This document shows positions 51,787 through 59,958 of a stretch of DNA of 64,000 bases, piece after piece. The notes below the pieces were generated by a model. The model was not told the DNA's origin. It did no database searches and saw only the letters and a program-made list of their open reading frames with translations. The stretch is from Phycisphaerales bacterium (GTDB lineage Bacteria; Planctomycetota; Phycisphaerae; UBA1845; Fen-1342). The DNA is taken from assembly GCA_016710275.1 (NCBI GenBank), contig JADJXS010000001.1, forward strand, positions 3,224,001-3,288,000, in the 5' to 3' direction. A program made the position numbers and the translations under genes. The first letter of the stretch is position 1. Every line of letters starts with the position of its first letter.

Positions 51787-52131
51787 TCAGAAGAGGGTGG
51801 GCTGGCGGAGCCGGGCCTCGACTTGGGCGCGCATGGCGACAAGCTCCGTACGCACGCTGTCCGGCTCGGAAGGGAAGGGGTCATGCCAGGAGCGCAGCAG
51901 AAGTTCCAACGCGGCCGTGCGGGCGGCGTCCAACGTCGAGAATCCCTCGGCGTGGATGCTGATGGGGAATGCGAAGCCGCCGTGGGCGTAGTGCATCTCG
52001 ACGCCGATGCGGTAAGGGCCGTCCTCGCAGAGCGCGACGCGGATGGCGGCGTAGCCGCGGCCATGCGTCGCGACGACTTCGCGCAGCCCCGCGTCGAGTA
52101 CGCCGCACTCATTAGGCTTACTCGGCTGCAT
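51787..52131 (-). CDS. Hypothetical plasmid protein (114 aa)
   Basis: A soluble protein with YAAIRVALCEDGPYRIGVEM and STLDAARTAALELLLRSW, of no recognised family. It overlaps the methyltransferase gene by 14 bp at its 5' end, so it is probably translated after it. Composition matches its neighbours. It could be an accessory of the methyltransferase, but nothing in the sequence shows that. Confidence 0.6.
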   Translation of the reverse strand: MQPSKPNECGVLDAGLREVVATHGRGYAAIRVALCEDGPYRIGVEMHYAHGGFAFPISIHAEGFSTLDAARTAALELLLRSWHDPFPSEPDSVRTELVAMRAQVEARLRQPTLF

Positions 52132-52867
52132 GGCGACGCTCCTTCCTGGCCGCTTCGATGCGCTTGCAGGCGTAGTCGAAGTAGACCGGGTCGCGCTCGA
52201 TGCCGACGAAGCGCTTGCCGGCGAGCACCGCCGCGACGCCGGTGGTGCCGCTGCCCATGAACGGGTCGAGGACGGATTCAGCGGGAATGGAATCGCAGAA
52301 GTATCGCATCTGTTCCAATGGGCGCGGGCAGGGCACGGGATTATCGCTGATGCTGTCGGTCCACGGCCGCAGGTCGGCGACGTGCCAGTCGCGCGGCAGC
52401 TCGTCCTTGAGCAGCGAGCGCCCGCTCCAGAAGATGACCGGGTCCCAGCTCAGGCAGCGCGGCCGTCCGCGCTCGGGATAGACCTTGCATGCGGCGATGA
52501 TGCGCCAGCCCTTCGGGAAGTAGCGGTGCCAGCGCTCGGCGGTGAGCGGGCTCTGCCAGACGAAGCACGGGCCGCCCGCGGTGATGCGGACCAGCTCGGG
52601 CACGAGCCGCGCCATGAGGGCGTCGTACGTCTCCGGGGCGTCGTCGTAACTGCGGTACTGGAAACCGATGCCGTAGGGCGGGTCGGTGACGACAGCGCCG
52701 ATGCCGGAGAGCGTCGGCAGGATGTCGAAGCAGTCGGCGCGGTAGAGCGTGGCGCTGCCGATGACGCGCTTCTCAACGGGTGCGGAAGCGACGGCGGCCG
52801 ACGCCAAGCGCGGCTTGCGGCGGAGCCGCGCCGCGAAGAACGGGTTGACGAGAGCGACGGCGGTCAT
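52118..52867 (-). CDS. Orphan DNA methyltransferase (DPPY type)
   Basis: A 249-aa amino-methyltransferase. Motif IV is VVTDPPYGIGFQYRS, and the SAM-binding motif I is at the C-terminal end (SVLDPFMGSGTTGVAAVLAG), so the order is beta class (IV before I). DPPY is usual for N6-adenine methylation, though N4-cytosine cannot be excluded. No restriction gene adjoins it, so it is probably a plasmid self-protection or regulatory methylase. It overlaps the 81-aa gene upstream by 4 bp. Confidence 0.85.
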   Translation of the reverse strand: MTAVALVNPFFAARLRRKPRLASAAVASAPVEKRVIGSATLYRADCFDILPTLSGIGAVVTDPPYGIGFQYRSYDDAPETYDALMARLVPELVRITAGGPCFVWQSPLTAERWHRYFPKGWRIIAACKVYPERGRPRCLSWDPVIFWSGRSLLKDELPRDWHVADLRPWTDSISDNPVPCPRPLEQMRYFCDSIPAESVLDPFMGSGTTGVAAVLAGKRFVGIERDPVYFDYACKRIEAARKERRHAAE

Positions 52868-53109
52868 GGCCTGCCTCCGTTCTCGGATTGTTCTTTCGGG
52901 TACAGGTCGTCAGCGACGTACTCGATGAGCAGCCAATTGAAGCCGACCGAGCAGTCATGCACGCGGCAGCACCGCTGCAAGACCTGCCACGCCTGGTCGT
53001 CGTCGAGGTCCGGACGAACGGATTGCACGTCTTCAATGCTCCAGACAATGGCAACCTGGCGCCGCTCGCGCAGACACTGATGGATGTCGATGTCGGTAGG
53101 TTGTGTCAT
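52864..53109 (-). CDS. Small plasmid protein (81 aa)
   Basis: An 81-residue protein with IHQCLRERRQVAIVWSIEDV, VRPDLDDDQAWQVLQRC and HDCSVGFNWLLIEYVADDLY. It resembles small hypothetical proteins frequent in plasmid antirestriction blocks, function unknown. GGAGACTTCCC precedes the ATG. It overlaps the methyltransferase start by 4 bp, so the two are coupled. Confidence 0.7.
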   Translation of the reverse strand: MTQPTDIDIHQCLRERRQVAIVWSIEDVQSVRPDLDDDQAWQVLQRCCRVHDCSVGFNWLLIEYVADDLYPKEQSENGGRP

Positions 53110-53134
53110 GGGAAGTCTCCTTTCGATAGAGAAA

Positions 53135-53156
53135 GGGCGGGCCTTGCGGCCCGCCC
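53135..53156 (-). terminator. Terminator between the 67-aa and 81-aa genes
   Basis: GGGCGGGCC (53135-53143) and GGCCCGCCC (53148-53156) form a perfect 9-bp stem with a 4-nt loop, followed on the minus strand by TTTCTCTAT. It lies 13 bp past the stop of the 67-aa gene. Confidence 0.85.
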
Positions 53157-53169
53157 GGTTGCGGATGGG

Positions 53170-53373
53170 TCAGTCTTTCTTGTCGCTCGCGACGCGGAGC
53201 GTGATGCGGCCGTCAAGCGGCACGACTTCAAGCTGGATGTTGAAGCCCTTGCCGTCGTTGTGCGGCCAGGCTGACCCGATGCGGGTCCAGAAGCCCTTCT
53301 TCCCTTCGCGGTCTCGCACCTGGTAGGCGATGTGCGTGGGAGCCTTGGAAGCGTTGTTGTTCGTGTCGGACAT
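53170..53373 (-). CDS. Small plasmid protein (67 aa), DUF736-like style
   Basis: A 67-residue protein reading KAPTHIAYQVRDREGKKGFW, TRIGSAWPHNDGKGFNIQLE and VPLDGRITLRV. Very similar small proteins are widespread on proteobacterial plasmids; function unknown. The ATG at 53373 has AGGAG 7 nt upstream; the longer frame to 53574 is not protein-like. It has its own terminator and a nested leader hairpin, so it is a separate transcription unit. Confidence 0.75.
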   Translation of the reverse strand: MSDTNNNASKAPTHIAYQVRDREGKKGFWTRIGSAWPHNDGKGFNIQLEVVPLDGRITLRVASDKKD

Positions 53374-53869
53374 GTGAGTCTCCTTTCTGAGAGGTTTCCG
53401 GCCGCGCCCATCGCGGCCTGATGGCACGCGGAAACCAGCCGCTCCAAGCCGGGGCGAAGCGCACCGGTCACAGCGGAAAACGGGAGGGACCCGCGTCTGC
53501 AACGCAGTGAAGATGTTGGGAGGAACCGGTTTTCTGCTTGACCGGACCGGCGGCGGCTGTAGCGATGCCGTCAATCAGGCCGTGTTGGGCGCAGGAGACC
53601 GGGGAAAGGCAGAGACGAACCCGGCACGTCAACGCCCGGGCGACCCACCGTTGCCGGACAGGAAGCGGGCGAGGGTGCTTTGGCGATGGGCCGCAGTCAT
53701 GCCTTGGCCGCGCTCCTGCGGGATTCAACACCGGCGCTCGTGCCGCGGCCGGATTGCTCCCGGGTGCGAGGCGAGCAGACGCATCCGCATGGCCGGACAG
53801 CAGGGCCGCGCATTAGCAAATGATTAACCATCGCGTGGTCAGATGGGAGCGGGAGGCGCGTGAGCGGCG
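53374..53869. other. Intergenic region between divergent plasmid genes; leader hairpin only
   Basis: The first 80 bp hold a nested inverted repeat (GTTTCC...GGAAAC around GGCCGCG CCCAT CGCGGCC, 53394-53445) in the leader of the 67-aa gene. The rest carries promoters by necessity, since the flanking genes diverge, but I cannot define boxes. An oriT could lie here or at 55262-55331, next to the relaxase operon; no nic site was recognised. Confidence 0.45.
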
Positions 53870-55261
53870 ATGTCGAAGCGGGGAGTTCGCGGTAGTGCGG
53901 GCAGAGAGGCCAAGCGATTCCTGGTGGAAGTCAGGGACGCGCAGCGGTGCAGCGGGCGGACGCTCGGCGGGCAGCGGTTCCTGTCGGATACAACGCGGCG
54001 CCGGATGGAAACGGCATGGCGGGCCTGCAGGCGGTTCGCGATATCCACCGGCGACACGACATCGGTGCGGCAAGGCATCGCGGCTCTCGAAGAGATGTGC
54101 CGCCGCCGGCAGGTCGAGATGCCGGACCGCCTCAGGCCGGCGGTCTACCGCGTCTTCATAGAGGAGCTGCTCGACAATGCGCGAATGCTCACGGTGCGGC
54201 CGAAGGAGGTCGTAGCGGCGACGGTCTATTGCGGACGGCTTACGTCCTTGCTTGCTGATGAGTGCGCCTGCTTCGCGGAGACCCCCTGGGTGCTGAAGCA
54301 TGCCGCAATGAACTACCCGTCGGACCCGGCAGGGTTTCTCCACGATGTGCTTGAGCAGGTCCGAGCGCTGAGCACCGCCCCGGAGTTCGCGTCGCTGCGG
54401 GATACGCCGTGGATCTTCCTTTCTGCCGCGGTCAACAACACCGCTGATCCGGCGGCCTTCCTTCGTCGCGTAGTGGCCGAAGTGGATGCGCTGGCAGGCG
54501 ACCCGGAGTTCGCGTGCTTCCGTGACACGCCGTCAGCGTACCGTGCCGCCGCGGTCAACCATCCTTCCAATCCGGCCGGGTTCCTGCGTGGCGTCATCGA
54601 GCAGGTGGAGAAGCTGCGGGCCGACCCGGAGTTCGCGTCGCTTCGCGACTCGCCATCGCTGCTGCGGCTTGCGGCGACGGGGTACCACTCGAATCCGGCG
54701 GAGTTTCTACGCGGCGTTATACGGAAGGTGAAGGCCCTGAGGGACGATCGGGAGTTCGCGATGTTCAAAGACATGGAGTGGGTGCTGCGGCGCGCGGTTG
54801 TCGGCCATGCGGCCGATCCTGCGGGCTTCCTCCGGGGCGTGGCGCGGCAGGTCCACGTCCTGGCAGAGCAACCCGAGTTCGCGCGCCTGAAGGACTCGGC
54901 GTGGCTGTTGCGCGCGGCAGCCATCAACGCACCGGCCGACCCCGACGCGTTTCTGCGCGAGGTGTTGGAGGCGGCGCGGTGCCTGAGCGAGGCCCCGGAG
55001 TTCCGATGCTTCCGGCCAACGCCGTGGGTGCTACGCCGCGCTGCGGCGGGGTACAGCGCCGATCCGGAATCATTTCTGCGCGGCGTGAAAGAACAGGTAG
55101 CGGCGCTCGCCGCCGATCCCGAGTTCGCCTGCTTCCGTGACACGCCCTCGCTGATCCTGGCGGCGGCTGCAGGGTATCCGTCGGACCCCGCGGGATACCT
55201 GCGGCGGCAGAAAGCGGCGAAGTCCGAGGCACGCAAACGGCATGGCCGTGAAACGCCGTGA
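53870..55261 (+). CDS. Protein with eight 41-residue helical repeats, unknown family
   Basis: A 463-aa protein. Residues 1-130 are a basic, mostly helical N-terminal part (RRRMETAWRACRRFAISTGD; RLRPAVYRVFIEELLDNARM). From residue 131 (54260) to about 458 there are eight units of exactly 41 residues with the pattern EFA-x-[LF]-[RK]-D-[ST]-P-[WS]..., AA..., [AS][DN]PA.FLR.V...V..L...P. The units fit a two- or three-helix solenoid. Variable positions cluster at the EFACFRDTPW / EFASLRDTPW segment. I know no named repeat family with this pattern. It lies 70 bp upstream of the relaxase on the same strand and may be co-transcribed, so a role in transfer or plasmid biology is possible. Confidence 0.8.
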   Translation: MSKRGVRGSAGREAKRFLVEVRDAQRCSGRTLGGQRFLSDTTRRRMETAWRACRRFAISTGDTTSVRQGIAALEEMCRRRQVEMPDRLRPAVYRVFIEELLDNARMLTVRPKEVVAATVYCGRLTSLLADECACFAETPWVLKHAAMNYPSDPAGFLHDVLEQVRALSTAPEFASLRDTPWIFLSAAVNNTADPAAFLRRVVAEVDALAGDPEFACFRDTPSAYRAAAVNHPSNPAGFLRGVIEQVEKLRADPEFASLRDSPSLLRLAATGYHSNPAEFLRGVIRKVKALRDDREFAMFKDMEWVLRRAVVGHAADPAGFLRGVARQVHVLAEQPEFARLKDSAWLLRAAAINAPADPDAFLREVLEAARCLSEAPEFRCFRPTPWVLRRAAAGYSADPESFLRGVKEQVAALAADPEFACFRDTPSLILAAAAGYPSDPAGYLRRQKAAKSEARKRHGRETP

Positions 55262-55331
55262 AAGTAATCAACCCCCACGCGAACAAGTTCTTGACGATTG
55301 CGAATGACGCGGTAGGAACTATCGCGTCACC

Positions 55332-57980
55332 ATGCTTCGGATCATCCAGAACAACTCGCCCGACCGAGCCAGGAGCTACTACTCCACCGCCGACTACTAC
55401 GCGGAGGGGCAGGAGTTGGTCGGCGTCTGGAAAGGCAGGGACGCGGCGCGTCTCGGCCTATCTGGCAATGTGCGCCGCGAGGACTGGGACGCCCTCTGCG
55501 ACAACCGTCATCCACAGAGCGGTGAGGCACTGACACCCCGCACCAAGCGTGAGCGCCGTGTCGGCTACGACTTCAACTTCCACGTGCCGAAGTCGGTCTC
55601 GATCCTGTACGGCCTCACGCGCGACGAGCGTATTCTCGATGCGTTCCGGGAGTCGGTTGAAGCCACGATGGAGGACATGGAGGCGGAGATGCAGACGCGC
55701 GTGCGCGCGGGCGGGCGGAACGAAGACCGCACGACGGGCAACATGGTCTTCGGTGAGTTCGTGCATTTTACGGCGCGGCCGGTCGAGGGCGTGCCGGACC
55801 CCCACCTTCACGCCCACTGCTTCGTGTTCAACACGACGTGGGACGACAAGGAATCCGGTTGGAAGGCGGGGCAGTTCGCGGGGTTGAAACGCGACGCGCC
55901 GTTCTTCGAGGCGGTGTTCCATTCGCGGCTCGCGCGGCGACTCGAAGAGTTGGGCCTGCCGACACATCGCACGAAGCAGGGCTGGGAGTTGGCGGGTGTC
56001 CCGCTGTCGGCGATCGGGAAGTTCTCGCGGCGCACGGCGCTGATTGAGGAACAGGCCCGCGAGAAGGGTGTCACAGACCCGCTGGCCAAGGACGGGCTCG
56101 GCGCAAGAACGCGGGAGAGGAAGCAAAAGGACCTGACCCTCGACGAATTGCGGGGCGAGTGGATATCGCGCATGACGGCCGACGAACTGGCGGCGCTGGA
56201 AGGCGTGAAGGCGCGGCTCGGCATGGAGATTCTGCCGGAGGACGGGCGGGCGGCCCGTGAGGCGTCGCTGCACGCAGTCGGTCACTGTTTCGAGCGCAGT
56301 GCCGTCGTCCCGGAGCGAAAGTTACTCACGGAGGCCATGAAGCGAGCCGTCGGCAAGGCGTCGCCAGAATCTGTGACGCGCGGTCTGTCGGCGGAGCATC
56401 TGGTCGTGGCGGAACGCAACGGCCGGCGGCTCGCCACGACGCGCAGCGTCCTAGAGGAAGAGACCCGGATGCTCGCCTTCGCGCGCACCGGCCGCGGGAC
56501 GTGCCGGCCGCTGAATGCTCCTGGCTACGCGCTCAAGCGCGACTGGCTGAGCGCCGACCAGCGGCGGGCGGTGCGGCACGTGCTGGACTCGAACGACCGC
56601 GTGATCATGGTGCGCGGTGTCGCCGGCACGGGCAAGACGACGATGATGAAGGAGGCGGTTGAGGGCATCGAGGCTGGAGGCAGGCGGGTCTTCGTGTTCG
56701 CCCCGTCGGCCGATGCCAGCCGCGGCGTGCTGCGCGAAGTCGATGGATTCGCCGACGCCGACACGGTGGCGCGGCTGCTGGTGGACGAGCGCTTGCAGTC
56801 GCAGGCCGCCGGGCAGGTCGTCTGGATCGACGAGGCAGGACTGCTCGGCTCGCGGATGATGGGCCGGGTGTTCGACCTGGCGGACCGCTTGGGTGCGCGT
56901 GTCATCCTGTCCGGTGACCGGCGGCAGCACGGCTCCGTGGAACGCGGGGCGGCGCTGCGGCTACTCGAAGAGGAGGCTGGGCTTGTGCCGGCAGAGATAC
57001 GGGAGATTCAGCGGCAGCGCGGCGATTACCGCGAATCCGTGCGGGCGCTCTCGGAAGGCCGGACGGAGGACGGCTTCCGCGAGCTCGACCGGTTGGGCTG
57101 GATACGCGAGGTCGGCGAGACGGAGCGCTACAGGGCGCTGGCCGAGGACTACGTGGCAACGGTCGAAGAGGGGAAGACGGCGCTCGTCGTCTCGCCGACA
57201 CACCTGGAGGGCGAGTGGATCACCGACGAAATCCGCGCCCGGCTCAAGCAGGCGGGAAGGCTGGGTGAGGGCGAACGCACCTTCCTGGCGCTGGAAAGCG
57301 CCAACCTCACCGAGGCGGAGAAGGCCGACCCGCTCAACTACGCGCCAGGCGACGTGCTGGTCTATCACCAGAACGCCAGGGGGCATCGCAAGGGCGAGCG
57401 GGTCATCGTCGGCAACAAGCCGCTGCCGCTCGACCAGGCGGAACGCTTCCAGATCTACCGGCCGTCGGTGCTGCCCATTGCCCCCGGCGACGTGCTGCGC
57501 ATCACCCGCAATGGGACCACGGCAGACGGCCGGCACCGGCTCAACAATGGCGCGCTCTACACGGTGCGAGGCTTCGACACGGCCGGCAACATCGTGCTGC
57601 AGAACGGCTGGACCGTGGCGAAAGACTACGGCCACCTGGCCCACGGCTATGTCGTGACCAGCCATGCGTCCCAGGGCAAGACAGTGGACCGCGTGTTCAT
57701 CGGTCAGTCGTCCGACTCACTGCCGGCGTCGTCGCGCGAGCAGTTCTACGTCTCGGTCTCGCGCGGCCGCGAGCAGGCGACCATCTACACCGACGACAAG
57801 GAAGCCCTGCTGGAGGCCGTGAGCCGTTCCGACGGCCGGCTCACGGCGACGGAGTTCGTCGCGGGCCGCGACCTGCGCGAACGGGCAACCACGCTGCAAC
57901 GGCTAGAGCGGCTGGCGGCGATGCACGAGGCCGGGCGAGCCATGCACCTAGAACAGGAGCGATTGATCCATGAGCGATAG
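55332..57980 (+). CDS. MobF-family conjugative relaxase-helicase (TrwC/TraI-like)
   Basis: An 882-aa MobF relaxase. The N-terminal domain has catalytic tyrosines in RSYYSTADYYAEG, FNFHVPKSVSILYGL and the metal-binding three-His motif PDPHLHAHCFVFN. The C-terminal helicase has Walker A GVAGTGKTTMMKEA, motif II VVWIDEAGLLGSRM, and TSHASQGKTVDRV plus YVSVSRGREQATIYT. It would nick oriT and unwind the transferred strand. The ATG at 55332 follows the repeat-protein gene by 70 bp. No coupling protein or mating-pore gene is in the window, so the element may be mobilizable rather than self-transmissible. The stop overlaps the next gene by 11 bp. Confidence 0.95.
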   Translation: MLRIIQNNSPDRARSYYSTADYYAEGQELVGVWKGRDAARLGLSGNVRREDWDALCDNRHPQSGEALTPRTKRERRVGYDFNFHVPKSVSILYGLTRDERILDAFRESVEATMEDMEAEMQTRVRAGGRNEDRTTGNMVFGEFVHFTARPVEGVPDPHLHAHCFVFNTTWDDKESGWKAGQFAGLKRDAPFFEAVFHSRLARRLEELGLPTHRTKQGWELAGVPLSAIGKFSRRTALIEEQAREKGVTDPLAKDGLGARTRERKQKDLTLDELRGEWISRMTADELAALEGVKARLGMEILPEDGRAAREASLHAVGHCFERSAVVPERKLLTEAMKRAVGKASPESVTRGLSAEHLVVAERNGRRLATTRSVLEEETRMLAFARTGRGTCRPLNAPGYALKRDWLSADQRRAVRHVLDSNDRVIMVRGVAGTGKTTMMKEAVEGIEAGGRRVFVFAPSADASRGVLREVDGFADADTVARLLVDERLQSQAAGQVVWIDEAGLLGSRMMGRVFDLADRLGARVILSGDRRQHGSVERGAALRLLEEEAGLVPAEIREIQRQRGDYRESVRALSEGRTEDGFRELDRLGWIREVGETERYRALAEDYVATVEEGKTALVVSPTHLEGEWITDEIRARLKQAGRLGEGERTFLALESANLTEAEKADPLNYAPGDVLVYHQNARGHRKGERVIVGNKPLPLDQAERFQIYRPSVLPIAPGDVLRITRNGTTADGRHRLNNGALYTVRGFDTAGNIVLQNGWTVAKDYGHLAHGYVVTSHASQGKTVDRVFIGQSSDSLPASSREQFYVSVSRGREQATIYTDDKEALLEAVSRSDGRLTATEFVAGRDLRERATTLQRLERLAAMHEAGRAMHLEQERLIHER

Positions 57981-58386
57981 CGCCGTGCTGCAACGCTACG
58001 TGACGGGCAGAGACTCACGCCTCGGCATGGCCGTCGAGCAATCGGAGACGGATGCCTGCGACGATCTTGGCGCCTTCGGCTGGCTGCGCGGCATCCGCGA
58101 CCGGGCCGTCATGCTGGAACTCCGCCGCAAGGACGGCAGCATCGTCGCCATTGGTTACGGTTGGCTGGAGCGAGTTGCCTTCGACCCCTCGGAGGGCATC
58201 ACCCTCTCGGCGGCCGGCCAGAAGATCCGCATCAGGGGGCGCAACCTCAACGCCGAGGTTCGCCCCTCCGTGCGGCTCTTTCAGGGCATCGCACGGCATC
58301 GTGTACCGTGGGTCAGCGAAGCAGACCGGAGTGTCGGACTCCAGGCAGGCGACCGCGATACGGTGGTGGATTCGATCGAGTGGTGA
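57970..58386 (+). CDS. Hypothetical protein coupled to the relaxase (138 aa)
   Basis: The ATG at 57970 lies inside the relaxase end, behind AGGAG. The product is a beta-rich soluble protein (AVMLELRRKDGSIVAIGYGW, GITLSAAGQKIRIRGRNLNA). No family is recognised. The overlap implies translation with the relaxase, so it may assist transfer. It is followed by a bidirectional terminator. Confidence 0.65.
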   Translation: MSDSAVLQRYVTGRDSRLGMAVEQSETDACDDLGAFGWLRGIRDRAVMLELRRKDGSIVAIGYGWLERVAFDPSEGITLSAAGQKIRIRGRNLNAEVRPSVRLFQGIARHRVPWVSEADRSVGLQAGDRDTVVDSIEW

Positions 58387-58414
58387 TCTGGGCTGCAAGA
58401 GACCACAAAAAGAA

Positions 58415-58437
58415 GGGCCACGGTGCTGCCGTGGCCC
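58415..58437. terminator. Bidirectional terminator between convergent genes
   Basis: GGGCCACGG (58415-58423) and CCGTGGCCC (58429-58437) make a perfect 9-bp stem with a 5-nt loop. A-rich ACAAAAAGAA lies on its left, giving TTCTTTTTG on the minus strand, so it is best placed to end the leftward gene at 58490 while also stopping the relaxase transcript. Confidence 0.88.
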
Positions 58438-58489
58438 AGGAGAGTAGAACTTTGGTGTCGCGTTATCACGCGACGACTGGTGCTGGCGT

Positions 58490-58849
58490 TTAGAACCGAT
58501 CCAGCACGGCGTTGCTTTCGGCTTCAGTGAAGCTGGTCGCCGAGCCCCAGCAATCGCCATGATAGGCGGTACCCCACTTGCCATTGGTGCAGGTCTGGCA
58601 AAGCTTGACGCCCTGCCTGGACTGGCACTTCTGCACGGAGCCGTCCGGCGAGCAAGCGGTGCCTTTCGTGTCGCGACAGACCGGGACCGCTGTGGAAGCG
58701 GCATCGGCCGCAATCAGGTCGTCCGCGACAACATCGATGGTGCTAAGCCCAAAGTCGAGCGCATTACCCTGGCTCGGCACGCCGGTGACGAGCACCCCGG
58801 CCACTGCGGCCAGGCACAGGTATTTACAGTAGTGTGTATAACTCTTCAT
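58490..58849 (-). CDS. Small exported cysteine-rich protein (119 aa)
   Basis: A signal peptide is clear (YLCLAAVAGVLVTGVPSQGNA), followed by an acidic stretch and a compact Cys domain: VCRDTKGTACSPDGSVQKCQ then GVKLCQTCTNGKWG and a final Cys. This gives six to seven cysteines, so disulfide bonds outside the cytoplasm are likely. AAGGAGG lies 5 nt before the ATG at 58849. No family is recognised. Three 11-bp direct repeats lie 70 bp upstream. Confidence 0.75.
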   Translation of the reverse strand: MKSYTHYCKYLCLAAVAGVLVTGVPSQGNALDFGLSTIDVVADDLIAADAASTAVPVCRDTKGTACSPDGSVQKCQSRQGVKLCQTCTNGKWGTAYHGDCWGSATSFTEAESNAVLDRF

Positions 58850-58919
58850 AGAATCCTCCTTCAATCGAGTTGTAGCTACAATGTCTCCATTGCACTTTCA
58901 GTGTACCGCAGTTCTGTTA

Positions 58920-58952
58920 CATATTTGTGGCACATTTATGACATATTTGTGA
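58920..58952. repeat. Three 11-bp direct repeats (operator-like)
   Basis: CATATTTGTGG, CACATTTATGA and CATATTTGTGA follow each other without gap, one per helical turn, and are followed by CAGTTG. They stand out as AT-rich in a GC-rich region. Their place about 70 bp upstream of the exported Cys-rich gene suggests regulator binding. The stretch from 58953 to 59374 holds no supported gene but has similar TG-x-ACAGTT boxes (59172, 59198). Confidence 0.65.
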
Positions 58953-59374
58953 CAGTTGCACGCTCACCCGCCGCCCGCTAGCGGCTAACGCATTGACAAT
59001 CAACGACTCCAAGTCGGCGTCACTGCTCAGGGACCGCGAGCCCCGGCGAGCGCTGGTCGTGACGCGGTTCTTCCGGGGACGGTCATGGCATCAGCGTTGA
59101 CCGGTCGCGCTGGCCACGGCGCCGCCAGTGGGCAATGGCGCTCTCCCAGTCCGTACACAGATGTGCCATTGTTACAGTTCGATGACACTTCTATGGCAGT
59201 TCGATGAAATTATTGACGCCGTGATGGCATTCGCAAGGCATGGCCGGCTAGCTGTGTTACACTGTAAGTGCGGTTCAACGCTACTACGGTGCTACAAATG
59301 CCGTCGCAGACTATTCTGACCGCTCTGCAACAGTTGTTAGGCTCAGGAATGCACCGTAGCTACAGGAGGTTTCA

Positions 59375-59815
59375 ATGCGCTTATACATACAAATCGCACT
59401 GGTATCGGCAGTGCTGGGCATAGTGATGCCGTCGCTGAGCTATGCGAAAGTAGAGGGCGACTTCGGTGCCGACGATTTCGCTGGCTTTGACTGCGATGGT
59501 GACATCGTACCGACGAATCCGCATGTCACGAGTTGCACCGCACACTACGTTCCGCCGCAGGGCAATGGCTCTGTCAAGACCACGCCGAGTTGCGTGATCT
59601 CAGCCGTGTGCGGCCTTGGTACATTTCGTCCATACTTTATTACGCCTTTCAGTGGCACTGCTGCCGATTGCTTGCGAGCATGCAACAGGGATCCTCGGTG
59701 CACCGGCAAGTGCAATCTGAGCGTGGGTGGCAAGTCCAGCGATGGGAAGAAGAAGGGCATGCCGAAGAAGAAGAAGGGGCCCAAGAAGCCGAAGAAGGGC
59801 AAGAAGAACGCTTGA
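59375..59815 (+). CDS. Small exported protein with lysine-rich tail (146 aa)
   Basis: A signal peptide (YIQIALVSAVLGIVMPSLSYA) leads into a middle part with eight or so cysteines (FDCDGDIVPTNPHVTSCTAH, CVISAVCGLGTF, DCLRACNRDPRCTGKCNL). The last 23 residues are almost all Lys, Gly and Pro (KKKGMPKKKKGPKKPKKGKK). ACAGGAGG precedes the ATG. A secreted, DNA- or surface-binding protein is possible from the tail. No family is recognised. Confidence 0.75.
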   Translation: MRLYIQIALVSAVLGIVMPSLSYAKVEGDFGADDFAGFDCDGDIVPTNPHVTSCTAHYVPPQGNGSVKTTPSCVISAVCGLGTFRPYFITPFSGTAADCLRACNRDPRCTGKCNLSVGGKSSDGKKKGMPKKKKGPKKPKKGKKNA

Positions 59816-59958
59816 TGCCCTCCAGACCGGCTGACGTGGTCAATCCCGCCACATTTGGTGCGTGCGCCAGGGTGTGAGGCATAGTATACAAGTGAGGCGT
59901 CTCAGTGATGCGGTACTGTGCGCCGGGATATGGCCGACTATTGCGGTGAGGGGGTGTG

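Noticed and set aside
55262..55331. oriT directly before the relaxase
   Set aside because: Only 70 bp, with no clear inverted repeat plus nic sequence; the location of oriT remains undetermined.
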